DNA of 64,000 nt from Bin80 sp965220935. Lineage in GTDB: Bacteria > Bacteroidota > Rhodothermia > Rhodothermales > Bin80. Numbering within the stretch: position 1 is the stretch's first letter; each line of letters starts with the position of its first letter. Shown here in pieces: positions 9,101-16,985 of this stretch. Below the pieces are notes generated by a model that saw only the letters and a program-made list of their open reading frames with translations, did no database searches and was not told the DNA's origin. The translations under genes were made by a program, and so were the position numbers. The stretch spans positions 558,001 to 622,000 of the forward strand of contig OZ244857.1 in the NCBI GenBank assembly GCA_965220935.1, given 5' to 3'.

Positions 9101-10391
9101 CACTGTTACCTCCATAGAGATCCCAGTGGCGATCGTAGATGATGAGCAAGAGGAAACCGACGAAACCATCATCGTGACGCTGATCAGCAGTGCAGGCTAC
9201 GAGCTCGGAACCACGACAGCATTTACGCTCACGATCACAGATAATGATGCGGCCACACTATCGTTTACTCAGACCATTTCAAATCAGTCCTATTCTGTAG
9301 GCTTGGCGATTACAGACCTAACGCTACCTGCCGCACGGCTGGGAACCCCGCCCTATGCCTACACGCTCATCCCTGAGCTGCCCAAGGGACTCCGCTTTGA
9401 TCCGTCCACGCGGATCCTCAGTGGAACTCCCTCAGAGGCGGTGCAAGCAAAGACCTTTAGCTATACCGTCACTGATGATGAGGCCAACACGGCTGTGCAA
9501 AGCTTTACGATTGAAGTCGTCCAACCCGAGGCCTTGCGCTTTACAGAAGAAGCGATTCGTGATCAAATGTACCCAGTTCAACGTCCAGTGACAGAGTTCG
9601 TCTTTCCTGTTGCCATGGGTGGTATCGCACCCTACAGCTATACCTTAACCCCACCGTTGCCCGCCGGGATCATGTTTGATCATGACACCCGCACTCTCAG
9701 CGGAACTCCTTTAGAAATTGCAGAGGCGAAGACCTACACATACAGAGCCGAAGATCAAGCGGGTAAGGGTGTTGATCTGGACTTTAAGATTGAGATCTAT
9801 CAAGTATCGTTTTCCGATGCGGTTGACAATCAGTCGTATTCGCGAGGGACTCCCATTGGTACGCTTGTCCTTCCAGAGGTGACCAGCGGCGTACTTCCGA
9901 TTAACTATACCCTGACTCTACTTGATCTTCCACTTGGACTTCGGTTCGATCTTTCAACACGTAGCATCAGTGGTACGCCTACAGAGGTGACTCCACCGGT
10001 GACGTTGACCTATACGGCGACCGATGCCAATGGAGCGAGCGACAGTCTGATGTTTACCATAGAGGTTGTTTCACCGGTCAACTCAGAGGCCGACTCCGGT
10101 TTACCCCAAGCGTTTAAGGTCTACCCAAATTATCCGAACCCGTTTTTGAATTCCACCAATCTGGTGTTTGATCTTCCTTGGCCCGCCCAGGTGCAAGTGG
10201 AGGTTCTGGATGTCATTGGGCGGCGCATAGCTACGCCCCAAGAAGTGCATCTGAGCGCAGGGTGGAACCACGAACTAGAACTGAGCGGTCTAGGACTTCC
10301 CTCGGGGCCGTATCTCTATCAACTGCGGGCAACCTCTCTTGAAGATCATTCGTCTTCGGTCTATGTCGGACACTTTATCAGTGTCCAATGA
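6129..10391 (+). CDS. Giant multi-FN3 / Calx-beta / Ig-like protein with T9SS sorting domain
   Basis: This 1420-residue protein is predicted to be extracellular. About eight fibronectin type III repeats span roughly residues 74-880; recurring marks are PxxPTxLxA, ITGYKIEVS and YYRVSAIN. A 50-residue Gly/Asp tract follows (about 881-930), then a Calx-beta domain with SVDEAAGTYRISV and DDEQEETDETI. Three putative-Ig (He_PIG) repeats come next, each carrying a LSGTP-type turn. From about 1326 there is a C-terminal sorting domain with YPNYPNPFLNST, VEVLDVIGRRI and LPSGPYLYQL, the type A signal for the type IX secretion system. The in-frame start at 6129 gives no signal peptide; the signal lies upstream in another frame across the C10 tract. 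The likely role is adhesion or cell-surface binding. No catalytic domain is seen. Confidence 0.9.
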   Translation: MVEATRSLAHPPFCPPPIFSGDSVLGSWPDGFSDTDSVEDFLWIDEVSWGASFAGSHVPPEIPSNDPTDRAVPDPPTNLTTIRVGAYIFNIVWTAPTNDGGSSITGYKIEWSTDGGANWNIWVEDTGNTRTRLGYSNIRLTPGETFHFRVRALNAEGESMPSNENSFTASAPTGAGIPTNVRATVTSSGAAQISWDAPTDLSDGQRVLSYSVYRSDDMGFLTRLTPDEGIPGTQLRYLDNSAVIGKTYGYLVDSIYGTSLVVSFGSAYTLPIFVDIVLPEPPGAPTDLGSQSISTRITLTWTPPTDIGSSAITGYKIEVSPNGMEDWDTIVENHSSVTYPHNNLSSETTWYYRVSAINDAGPGPPSTTLRTTTAPRAPTGLRAAPVSFDPTKIHLKWKVPQPPQGRSSTVTGYRVEVRPGSEETWTDLVPNTGNTKTEYTHTGLSGQTSYYSYRVYALNEGGESPVSNEDGAIRWQLSPPPPPTGVTATASGRSVTVTWDAPPTATGGRPVYAYEVSFDYGMNPRKWEFIERVWLPNRELTHTGLVVDSIYSYHVNALSIGGISNASEIASVTITGTATAPDAPGYLTATPGGNSIINLRWEAPADHGGSLIIGYQIEVSTDGGSTFTPLVANTMSIATFYQHTGLSKGDTRHYRVRAINSSSTPSSEPSETTSAMTGSWPAATAPFPPRSLTATASGATIINLSWQTPEFDGGPPIKGYKIEVSDDAGDSFDILVEDTGGTKTTYRHENLCANMTRHYRVSAINQENLTGPPSKEAFATTVPSPPSRPTSLVATASGPTTITLSWGLPACDGGAEINKYLVQLWNGRAWDDISPAHMGTERTYSHTNLTPARIYYYRVSASNRLGAGAATPWVQAKTLSSGGDGGDGGGDGDGDGGDDGDGDGDGDGDGDGDGDDDGDGDDDGDGDDGTRLPAVTFTTASASVDEAAGTYRISVTLGSASSTANTLSYTVSGTATQGDDYTIASSVSLPATVTSIEIPVAIVDDEQEETDETIIVTLISSAGYELGTTTAFTLTITDNDAATLSFTQTISNQSYSVGLAITDLTLPAARLGTPPYAYTLIPELPKGLRFDPSTRILSGTPSEAVQAKTFSYTVTDDEANTAVQSFTIEVVQPEALRFTEEAIRDQMYPVQRPVTEFVFPVAMGGIAPYSYTLTPPLPAGIMFDHDTRTLSGTPLEIAEAKTYTYRAEDQAGKGVDLDFKIEIYQVSFSDAVDNQSYSRGTPIGTLVLPEVTSGVLPINYTLTLLDLPLGLRFDLSTRSISGTPTEVTPPVTLTYTATDANGASDSLMFTIEVVSPVNSEADSGLPQAFKVYPNYPNPFLNSTNLVFDLPWPAQVQVEVLDVIGRRIATPQEVHLSAGWNHELELSGLGLPSGPYLYQLRATSLEDHSSSVYVGHFISVQ
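6170..6179. repeat. Homopolymeric C10 tract
   Basis: Ten consecutive C are followed by A and six T. The tract sits within the first 15 codons of the giant FN3 gene, between a signal-peptide frame and the main frame. Such runs slip during replication and are classic contingency-locus repeats. They are also common sites of sequencing length errors. Confidence 0.75.
8770..8911 (+). repeat. GGT/GAT/GGA/GAC minisatellite coding a Gly-Asp linker
   Basis: The tract is built of GGTGAT and GGAGAC steps with an approximate 18-base unit (GGTGATGGTGATGGAGAC) repeated several times with variations. It encodes a pure Gly/Asp linker between the FN3 block and the Calx-beta domain. All units are multiples of three, so gain or loss changes linker length without breaking the frame. 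The acidic Asp-Gly pattern could bind calcium. Confidence 0.85.
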
Positions 10392-10768
10392 TACAGGTAG
10401 GATCACAATCCATCGTTGGATCCGATAGACTCATTAGATGGGAGCTCACATCTCAGCGTGGGACATGGAGTTTCGTACCGTTATGGCCAAACCTTTATCA
10501 CGGTTGATGAGGAGGTTGAACCTTGACATCTTTCAGAATACTGCTTGACCAAGGATGTTCAGTATGGATTCTGAAGCGATAGGGTTTGATAATGAGTCCT
10601 GCATTGAATCTCAAAAAGAGTCGGATTTGATCAATCAAAGATGCATGGATTAAGCGGCTCCAAGATTCTTACAACATAGTATGAAAACCAGCATTTGACG
10701 CACAAAAAATGCCCAATCCATTTGTCCGACGGTTATAGAGTCAGGTTTATGTTGGGGCGTGATGAATA
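10392..10768. other. Intergenic region, no gene recognised
   Basis: This 377-base stretch lies between the giant plus-strand gene and the end of the minus-strand mntA. All frames are broken and no family could be recognised. No strong hairpin with a T-run was seen. Confidence 0.45.
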
Positions 10769-11107
10769 TTATGGGTTGTTGGTATCAGAAGGATCAGGTG
10801 ATAGAAGCACAACATGATGCTGTTTAATTTGAGAGTGAAATCCTACAGGGATGCGAGCCCAATCAACCACTTCTACAAGAAATGGTATTCTTGATTCTCG
10901 AATTGCATCCTTGAATTCAACCAACTTATCAATCGGAATTTTTTGAAGATTTGGCCCCCGCACAACAAGATCAAGATCACTACCATCGTGGCTTTGCCCA
11001 TTCGTACGGCTACCGTAGGCCCACACCTCAACATCTGGGAGATGATCGCGGAATAGAGTAACGAGTTCTTTATGATGCCTAGGTAAAAGATGTAAGGATT
11101 TAGTCAT
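10769..11107 (-). CDS. mntA: MntA-type nucleotidyltransferase antitoxin
   Basis: This is a minimal nucleotidyltransferase. In the HepT/MntA family, MntA transfers AMP to a tyrosine of HepT and so neutralises the toxin. The polymerase-beta signature GSRTNGQSHDGSDLDLVV matches GSX10DXD exactly, with both metal-binding aspartates present. I chose the ATG at 11107, whose first codon overlaps the hepT stop in ATGACTAA; an upstream ATG at 11122 would add five residues. This gives 112 residues, a normal MNT size. The gene is translationally coupled behind hepT, the usual toxin-first order of this type VII system. Whether the pair is active cannot be told from sequence, but neither frame is damaged. 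Confidence 0.88.
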   Translation of the reverse strand: MTKSLHLLPRHHKELVTLFRDHLPDVEVWAYGSRTNGQSHDGSDLDLVVRGPNLQKIPIDKLVEFKDAIRESRIPFLVEVVDWARIPVGFHSQIKQHHVVLLSPDPSDTNNP

Positions 11108-11528
11108 AGGAAGATGCTTCAATGATATCGGCTAGTGCTTTGGCATCAATGATGAAGATTGGCAATAGTTTCAGTGTATCTTCTGCGAAGTCTTTACCGT
11201 AATCATGTACGGTAAAATTACGATGGTCACGGTAGTTTATCCATCGTTCGGTAGCGGCGGCATCCATTAAGTCATGACGATTAGCATGACGGAATAGATC
11301 CTTAAAATGAAGTCGATCTGCCGCCTTATTACTTGATAAGTATGGTCTCAAACGCTTGCGTAGAAGCTTACCACTCTGTTCAAGGATGATCTCAAATTCC
11401 TTCACGCACGCAGCTCGGTAGATTTGATACAACGGGTTTTCTTTTGAGTCATAGTTTTGAATCTCCTGGACTGCACGTTCAAGAGTAACGATGCACAAGC
11501 GAAGAAATGTCGTATCAATATTCATCAC
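11100..11528 (-). CDS. hepT: HepT-type HEPN ribonuclease toxin
   Basis: This is a HEPN-fold protein of the HI0074/HepT family, 142 residues and all-helical in appearance. The catalytic and AMP-acceptor motif RX4HXY is intact as RNFTVHDY (residues 103-110). In characterised HepT proteins the Arg and His form the RNase site and the Tyr is the residue AMPylated by MntA. FRHANRHDLMDAA and the preceding helices resemble nucleotidyltransferase-substrate-binding proteins. The downstream mntA overlaps by 8 bases. The stretch 11529-11686 upstream probably holds the promoter, and it abuts a dead ISAzo13-like relic. The pair sits beside decayed mobile DNA, as is common for such modules. Confidence 0.88.
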   Translation of the reverse strand: MMNIDTTFLRLCIVTLERAVQEIQNYDSKENPLYQIYRAACVKEFEIILEQSGKLLRKRLRPYLSSNKAADRLHFKDLFRHANRHDLMDAAATERWINYRDHRNFTVHDYGKDFAEDTLKLLPIFIIDAKALADIIEASSYD

Positions 11529-11686
11529 ATCAAGATGTCAATTATTGTATCTAAACAAAAATCCCATAGGGTGTGATCCATTTGTAAGGATACTGATCAT
11601 CAATGTTCTGATTATCTTAAACAGATCTATGATCAACGGATGCAAGTTGGGTCTCGCGAAGAAATAACTTATCCTATTAAAAGTTC

Positions 11687-12281
11687 TTACCAGCCTCGTT
11701 GTTTATCCGATGAATAGGGTTTCAGTGCGTAATTCCCGAGGTCTCGTTCCACTCAAGATTGAGTTTCGCCACTTCCTCGTCACTGATTTTGATTCCTCTT
11801 GGATAGACTTTGTCTAGGACTCCACTCGTGGCCGTGAGTCCTGTTATTGTCGTAATGGAATTTTAACAGTTGAGAATGGTTTGAATGGAGTCAAGCGGAT
11901 GCCGAACCATCGTTAGGATTTTGGATACTTCGCCGAAGATGCAGTTTCTATGCGGTTCCATTTGCTGGGATAATGGGCGACTGTGACGCGTAATTGGTAG
12001 GGATCACACAGTTTCGTTTGCAGGAGGTACTTCCATGCCCGAGCACGGTTACTGTTTGACCCTCCAGAATCACAAGTCGATTGGCATTGGGATAAAGCTG
12101 TTGGTTTCAAACCAGCGCAATCCACCGCAAACTCTGGTGTGTCCAATACTAACAGTGCCATGATTGTTTGCCATGTCAAAGATGGCACGGCCTTAAACAG
12201 GGCATCGTAGGGAAAATCATGATCGTTCACCTTGATGGGACCTATGCACCAGATCTTCCCCTGAGCAACGAACCATCCAAT
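11687..12281 (-). pseudogene. ISAzo13-like transposase, C-terminal half (interrupted)
   Basis: The minus strand reads, across frameshifts and stops, VNDHDFPYDALFKAVP, then DTPEFAVD, CDSGGSNSNRARAWKYLLQ, VAHYPSKWNRIE, YPRGIKISDEEVAKLNLEWN and finally NYALKPYSS before a stop at 11687-11689. These are the landmarks of the C-terminal half of ISAzo13-family transposases, as I recall the family: an HDFP block, a DGGGSN-like DDE segment, SKWNPIEHR, and a YPxGxKISD tail. The N-terminal half is found 2 kb away at 14347-15360 on the same strand, and the two halves join in frame at the insertion point of the IS1634-like element. The gene is non-functional. Confidence 0.75.
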
Positions 12282-12361
12282 CGCAAGTTTGCAAGGGGAT
12301 CGCATTTCCGAGTCAATTTTCAAAATAATTTACTGATTTTTCCCTAAAAATCAGTGTTTTT

Positions 12362-12393
12362 AGCCCAAAATCACCAGATTTCGGGCTTTTTTT
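12362..12393 (+). terminator. Hairpin with T-run near the left end of the IS1634-like element
   Basis: AGCCCAAAATC (12362-12372) pairs with GATTTCGGGCT (12377-12387) with one mismatch and a 4-base ACCA loop, followed by a run of seven T. This is an intrinsic-terminator shape reading rightward. It would block read-through from outside into the transposase, as some insertion sequences do. A second hairpin, CTGATTTTT/AAAAATCAG, lies at 12333-12354. Confidence 0.65.
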
Positions 12394-12496
12394 GGGGGTT
12401 TAAAATTTATTTTCTCAAAAACCCCTAATGTAGTGGACTTTTTTTCAACTTTTTTGGACTCACGCGTATAACTCCTTTTAATTACTCCCATATTTC

Positions 12497-14253
12497 ATGT
12501 TTATTCGCGCCAAATCTCAAACCCTTAAATCTGGCAAAAAAGCCACCTGTTTCTCTTTAGCGATTACCTACCGTGTTAACGGTCTTACAAAGCAACGAAC
12601 GCTCTTAAATCTGGGGAAGCATTTCAGTATTCCCCAAGATCAATGGAGACGGCTCATGCATATGATTGAAGATGACCTACGGGGAGTTCCACGGCTTCCA
12701 ATGGAGGATCTAGTGATAGAGCGTACAGGGAAGGACCTGGTCAAACAACTCAAAGCTAAGGGCTATGATATTCATGATCCACGCGATGATAGAGACGCAA
12801 TCATGACCCATGAAATAGAGCACATTGACTCGCGAACTGTCGGAGGTGAACGTGTAGCATTGAAAGCGCTTAGCTTACTGGGGTTTGAAAAGATCCTCAA
12901 CACCCTGGAGTTTAGCCAAGATCAGATTCACTGGGCGATGGGTTTAGTCGCATGCTCAGTCCTGGCAGTGAATTGCAAACCCGATGATGGAACGCTCAAG
13001 TATCTTAGACTTACTCAATGCCACAGACCCGAGTCTGCGATCACTTTATAATGTTGGAGACCGTCTCTTTGATCATCATGAGACCATTATGAATGAACTT
13101 TGACCAAAGAGTTGTTGGGCTTTGGAGATACCGTGATTTTTTATGATTTGACCAATACCTATTACATGGGAAGTGAGCACGGGCCACTGCTCAAACATGG
13201 ACGCAAAAAGCGAAATGATTGCCTATTGGTGACGCTGGCACTGGTTTTAGATGGGTCTGGGTTTCCTCGCAAGGCGAAGATTTATCCTGGCAATGCCAGT
13301 GAGCCTCACACACTCAAACAAGCGATTGATCAACTGGATCAAACGAATCTAACGGTCATTATGGATGCGGGGATCGCGACAGAGGAAAACCTGACGTACC
13401 TAAGAAATAAGGGGCTTCACTGGCTGTGCGGAGTAAAACGCCGACAGTGCCAAAGAAAAAGCCTCACAAAACGTTTCAGACAACAACGAAAAGTCGGGCG
13501 TGGATGCTTGGGGTGAAAGGTCAAGAGCAGCGTGTGTATTTGCATAGTGAAACGAAACAGTACAAGAATGATCAAATCCTTGATAAAAAGCGCACAGAAT
13601 TTGAGAAAGCGATTACGTATCTCAATGAGGGGCTTTCTGTGAAAGGTCGCCGAAGAAGCTTCAGGTCATAGAAAAAAAAGTGGGACGCCTGACCGAGAAA
13701 TACAAAAAGGTTGCCTATCAGTATGAGGTCAAGGTGATTGAGAAACAAGAGAATCCAACGGATCCAGATGCGTAAGTTGTCGGCCTACGATGAATGCACA
13801 GACGGAGGCTATGTGATCCGAACCAGTCACACCGATTGGGACTGCGAGGCCATTGCGCGCACTTATTGGCGGTTATCAGAGATTGAACAGACCTTTCGCT
13901 CAATGAAATCGGAGCTAGGGTTACGTCCCATCTATCACCGGGATCCGTCACGGGTTGAGGCGCATCTGTTTTTGTCAATTCTTGCATTTCATATGGCGCA
14001 TCTGATTCGTAGTAAACTGCGCATTCATGGAATCCATAGTAGCTGGGGAACGCTCAAAGTCAGTCTCAATCATCAGACACGGATTACAACCGTGCTCCCA
14101 CAAAACAAGACCCACTGCATTCTTCTCAAACAAGATGTAAATCTAAAACCATTCCAGCGAAAAGTGTTCAAAGCAATGGGAGTAAAATTGGGCAAAAATG
14201 CAAAAAAAGTGAAAGCACTACGCCCGCAAAAAGAAGCGTCAGAAATGGAGTAA
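12497..14253 (+). pseudogene. IS1634-family transposase, several frameshifts
   Basis: The gene can be read in pieces. MFIRAKSQTLKSGKKATCFS to about 13000 is the N-terminal domain. Then LLNATDPSLRSLYNVGDRLF, FYDLTNTYYMGSEHGPLLKHG and VIMDAGIATEENLTYLRNKG follow in other frames. The last piece contains YWRLSEIEQTFRSMKSELGLRPIYHR and a helical tail. YDLTN, MDAGI and the Y-(2)-R-(3)-E segment are the D, D and E regions of the IS4-supergroup DDE nuclease, and the HHRDPSR-type tail is typical of IS1634. At least four frame changes (near 13000, 13095, 13430-13510 and 13670-13740) make it inactive. Confidence 0.85.
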
Positions 14254-14346
14254 AAAGTCATATAAAATAGCGCCTTCGTTCAAAATTCCTGACATCAGGA
14301 AGCAGCAAAACTGCGGAAAAAATCCACTACAATTTGCAAACTTGCG

Positions 14347-15360
14347 CAATGAGTTCTTTCTTTTTGGTATCTACGCTGATGATGCAAATCCCCTCGTCGT
14401 AACCGTGCTTGACCAAAGCTTCAATGAACTTTGATCTGGAGGTGAGATTCGACTAATGCACGTCCAGTTCACGCGCGGAGAGCACTTACAGTCGCGAAGT
14501 AGTTTGCCCTTGGAGAGATGTTAATTCCGTAATGCTCCTTAAAAGCCTTGGATAAGGTGGACAACGATCGGCGGATCCAAGAAACACCTCCCATGGGATC
14601 CCCTGCGGTCTCTAATTTGACCATTTCATGGAGTTTTTCGATTATCCCAGAGTTTTTTTTCAATGGAAGGACGTCCACCTCCTGGTTTACGAATCTCATT
14701 AGGATATAACATTGCCTGACTTCAGATCACGCTTACCGCTCCGAATGGTTTTCCGATTGATACCAAGTAACTTTGAAATTTGTGTGTCTCCGCCATGCCC
14801 AATAAATAACGAAAGTAGGGCTGCAAATAGTTGACGCTGCTTCTCGTTGAGTGAACTAAAAAAACCCGCAAGTGCCACAGAGACTGAAACGGACATTTCC
14901 TGGGGAACTACGACCGTCATGTTTGCTTGATGAATCTGGCGAGCAGAACTCTGTCGCTTTTGCTTTTTGGAGTCCGCAGAGCAATAAATCCGATGGCCAC
15001 CAGGGAAATGCACGATAGTTTTCCTTCATGAACAAGCTTCCCCAAGCCACCAGCGGTACGGACGTTTAACACATCGTCAAGCTCAGCGGAGCGATAGCCA
15101 GATGGCGAAGCCTCCACCAGTGTCTCCAAAGTGTTGTAAAGGGTGCCATAAACTGAATGCCCTTATACTTCCATACACTATGGTGGGCATTAAAGGTTGC
15201 GCTCTCGAACAGCGTGTAATCCTTTCCACGATGAGAGTAACTGGAAAGGTAATCCAGTGTTTTGAGTTTACGGTGCAGCGTTCGCACCGATCACGGAGCG
15301 AGCTCAGTGGATAATTCGTCCAGCGCGCCCACAGTCTTAAGGTGCAGGCGTTCTTCTAGT
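14347..15360 (-). pseudogene. ISAzo13-like transposase, N-terminal half (interrupted and frameshifted)
   Basis: Reading the minus strand from about 15360, the pieces are RLHLKTVGALDELSTELAP, KTLDYLSSYSHRGKDYTLFE, then LVEASPSGYRSAELDDVLNV and LNEKQRQLFAALLSLFIGHG, with an HTH (ISKLLGINRKTI). VKLETAGDPMGGVSWI and ISVDTKKKELI follow, just before the IS1634-like insertion. The HTH, ETAGDP and ISVDTKKKELIG blocks are ISAzo13 landmarks. The SSYSHRGKDYTL segment upstream is a separate winged-helix-like domain I cannot name with certainty; it may be an N-terminal extension or an adjacent ORF of the same element. Frameshifts occur around 15130-15160 and in an A-run at about 14655. Confidence 0.68.
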
Positions 15361-15722
15361 GTATTGGCAGAAAAAAAGTTGAGGTCTCATGATAGTTATG
15401 AAGAAAAATTCATAACACTGACACAATAAAAATAAGATTCTATCGCTGAGCACTAGCCGATAGACCATAAGGTTGCATGAACCTCTATCTTGTAGTTGGT
15501 AAACCACCGATGATTGTATAATGGACTTTATATCACAGTGCTCTCAGAGTATCTTAACTAAACTGATAGAGTGCGCACAGGAACTTTTTAAGAACGAAAT
15601 CAAAGCATGTGGCTGAATGGAGATCAGATGCCATAATCAATATGACTGTCACATATTCAATGTAGGTATTTGTGGAGGTCTCTTATGAAAAGATAAAGGT
15701 TCTTGATTACGAATAATGAGGC
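15361..15722. other. Intergenic region, no gene recognised
   Basis: This 362-base AT-rich stretch lies between the ISAzo13-like relic and the end of the CorC gene. All frames are short. No terminal inverted repeat for the ISAzo13-like element could be paired by eye. Confidence 0.4.
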
Positions 15723-16970
15723 TCATAGAGACTCACTCAATGGTGAAAGTCGAATGAGATCAACTCGATTACGTGAGGATTTAAGGACTTCAATTCGGAA
15801 GCCTTCAATAACTAACTGATCATTCACCGATGGGATTGAGCCGCTGTAATCCAAAATGTACCCAGCAATAGTTTCATATTCACCGGTCGGTATAGATAAA
15901 TTAAAGCGCTCATTAATCTCATCTATCTCGGCTTTTCCACTCAAGATATATACGCTTGGAGATATTTTGCTCATGACGACATCTTCGGTATCAAATTCGT
16001 CTTGAATGTCACCAAACAGCTCCTCCAAAAGATCTTCACGCGTGATCAGTCCAGCCGTTCCACCGTATTCGTCAATGACAATGCCGATGGAGCGATGAGT
16101 GTCACGAAACTGTTGAAGCAGTTCTTTAGCAGGTTTGGATTCTGGCACGAATTGAGCAGGTTGCACCACATCTGTTAATGTAGTAGGGTTGTTAAATAAA
16201 TTGGTTGCAAATGCGACGCCAATAATCGTATCAATATTGTTTCTGTATACCGGGATTTTAGAATAGCCGCTACGAATACATAGCTGGCGCACTTCCTCTA
16301 ATGAGGTGTCTTCAGAGATGGCGACGATCTCAGTCCGGGGCGTCATACATTCTTTGACTCGCTTTGTGTGAAGCCCAAAAACATTTGTCAGCAACTCTGT
16401 TTCTTCTTCATCAAGATCAATAGAGCCTCGCTCTAAGTTCTCTTCAATCATCTGCTCCATCGCTCGTCTGGAAAAACGTGTTAGCCCATCAGGTGTGCTA
16501 CCTAAGGCTTTCACAAGTAACTGCGATGTCCAACTTACTAAAGCAATCAGTGGTAGTAGGATCACATAGGTGAGCGCCAGAGGAAGCGCGAGAAAGAAAA
16601 CTGCACGGGTTGCAGTTTCTTGCATGATCGTTTTTGGGAGAATCTCTCCAATCATGAGAATAATAACCGCAGCGATCAAGGTTTGAACAATCATTTGCGG
16701 ACTTTCTCCCTGGATGAACATCGACAGCGGTTCTGCAAGAGACAACGCCATGACCGTAGAAAAAATGACAAGGGCAATATTGTTTCCTACGAGCGTGGTT
16801 GTAAGTAATCTAGGAGATGACTCAAAAAAGAACTTCACAACACGGCCAAGAAATCCACTTCTACGTGCATGCATCTCAACCCTAAGACGATTCGCCGCCA
16901 CAAAAGCAATCTCACTTCCAGAGAAGAACGCACTCAAAAAGAGAGTTGAAACAACGACAGAGAGGGCCAT
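15723..16970 (-). CDS. CNNM/CorC (hemolysin) family membrane protein with CBS pair
   Basis: This is a 415-residue integral membrane protein of the HlyC/CorC (DUF21) family, linked to magnesium and cobalt homeostasis or efflux. The DUF21 domain has hydrophobic segments from residue 1 and the hallmark SAFFSGSEIAFVAANRLR. NVFGLHTKRVKECMTPRTEI starts the CBS pair, including GVAFATNLF and GTAGLITREDLLEELFGDI. The C-terminal CorC_HlyC domain contains SGKAEIDEINERF and TIAGYILDYSG. It is the last gene of a four-gene minus-strand operon (pspA, two unknowns, this gene) with gaps of 2, 9 and 15 bases. That context suggests a role in membrane integrity rather than haemolysis. Confidence 0.9.
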   Translation of the reverse strand: MALSVVVSTLFLSAFFSGSEIAFVAANRLRVEMHARRSGFLGRVVKFFFESSPRLLTTTLVGNNIALVIFSTVMALSLAEPLSMFIQGESPQMIVQTLIAAVIILMIGEILPKTIMQETATRAVFFLALPLALTYVILLPLIALVSWTSQLLVKALGSTPDGLTRFSRRAMEQMIEENLERGSIDLDEEETELLTNVFGLHTKRVKECMTPRTEIVAISEDTSLEEVRQLCIRSGYSKIPVYRNNIDTIIGVAFATNLFNNPTTLTDVVQPAQFVPESKPAKELLQQFRDTHRSIGIVIDEYGGTAGLITREDLLEELFGDIQDEFDTEDVVMSKISPSVYILSGKAEIDEINERFNLSIPTGEYETIAGYILDYSGSIPSVNDQLVIEGFRIEVLKSSRNRVDLIRLSPLSESL

Positions 16971-16985
16971 GCGCAGAGCAGGCGA

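Larger units (their letters stand above)
12282..14346 (+). mobile_element. IS1634-like insertion sequence with 13-bp inverted repeats, inserted in an ISAzo13-like element
   Basis: CGCAAGTTTGCAA at 12282-12294 is matched by its exact reverse complement at 14334-14346. Directly outside, CAAT occurs on both sides (12278-12281 and 14347-14350) as a 4-base target duplication. Removing 12282-14346 plus one CAAT restores the minus-strand frame KKELIGWF of the ISAzo13-like transposase, which confirms the ends. The element is 2065 bp and carries one transposase gene (12497-14253) broken by frameshifts, so it cannot move by itself. A sequence like its right end occurs alone at about 51.86-52.05 kb. Confidence 0.82.

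Noticed and set aside
12282..12294. Treating CGCAAGTTTGCAA as part of the ISAzo13-like gene
   Set aside because: The perfect inverted partner at 14334-14346, the CAAT duplication and the restored KKELIGWF frame show that it is the terminal repeat of the inserted element.
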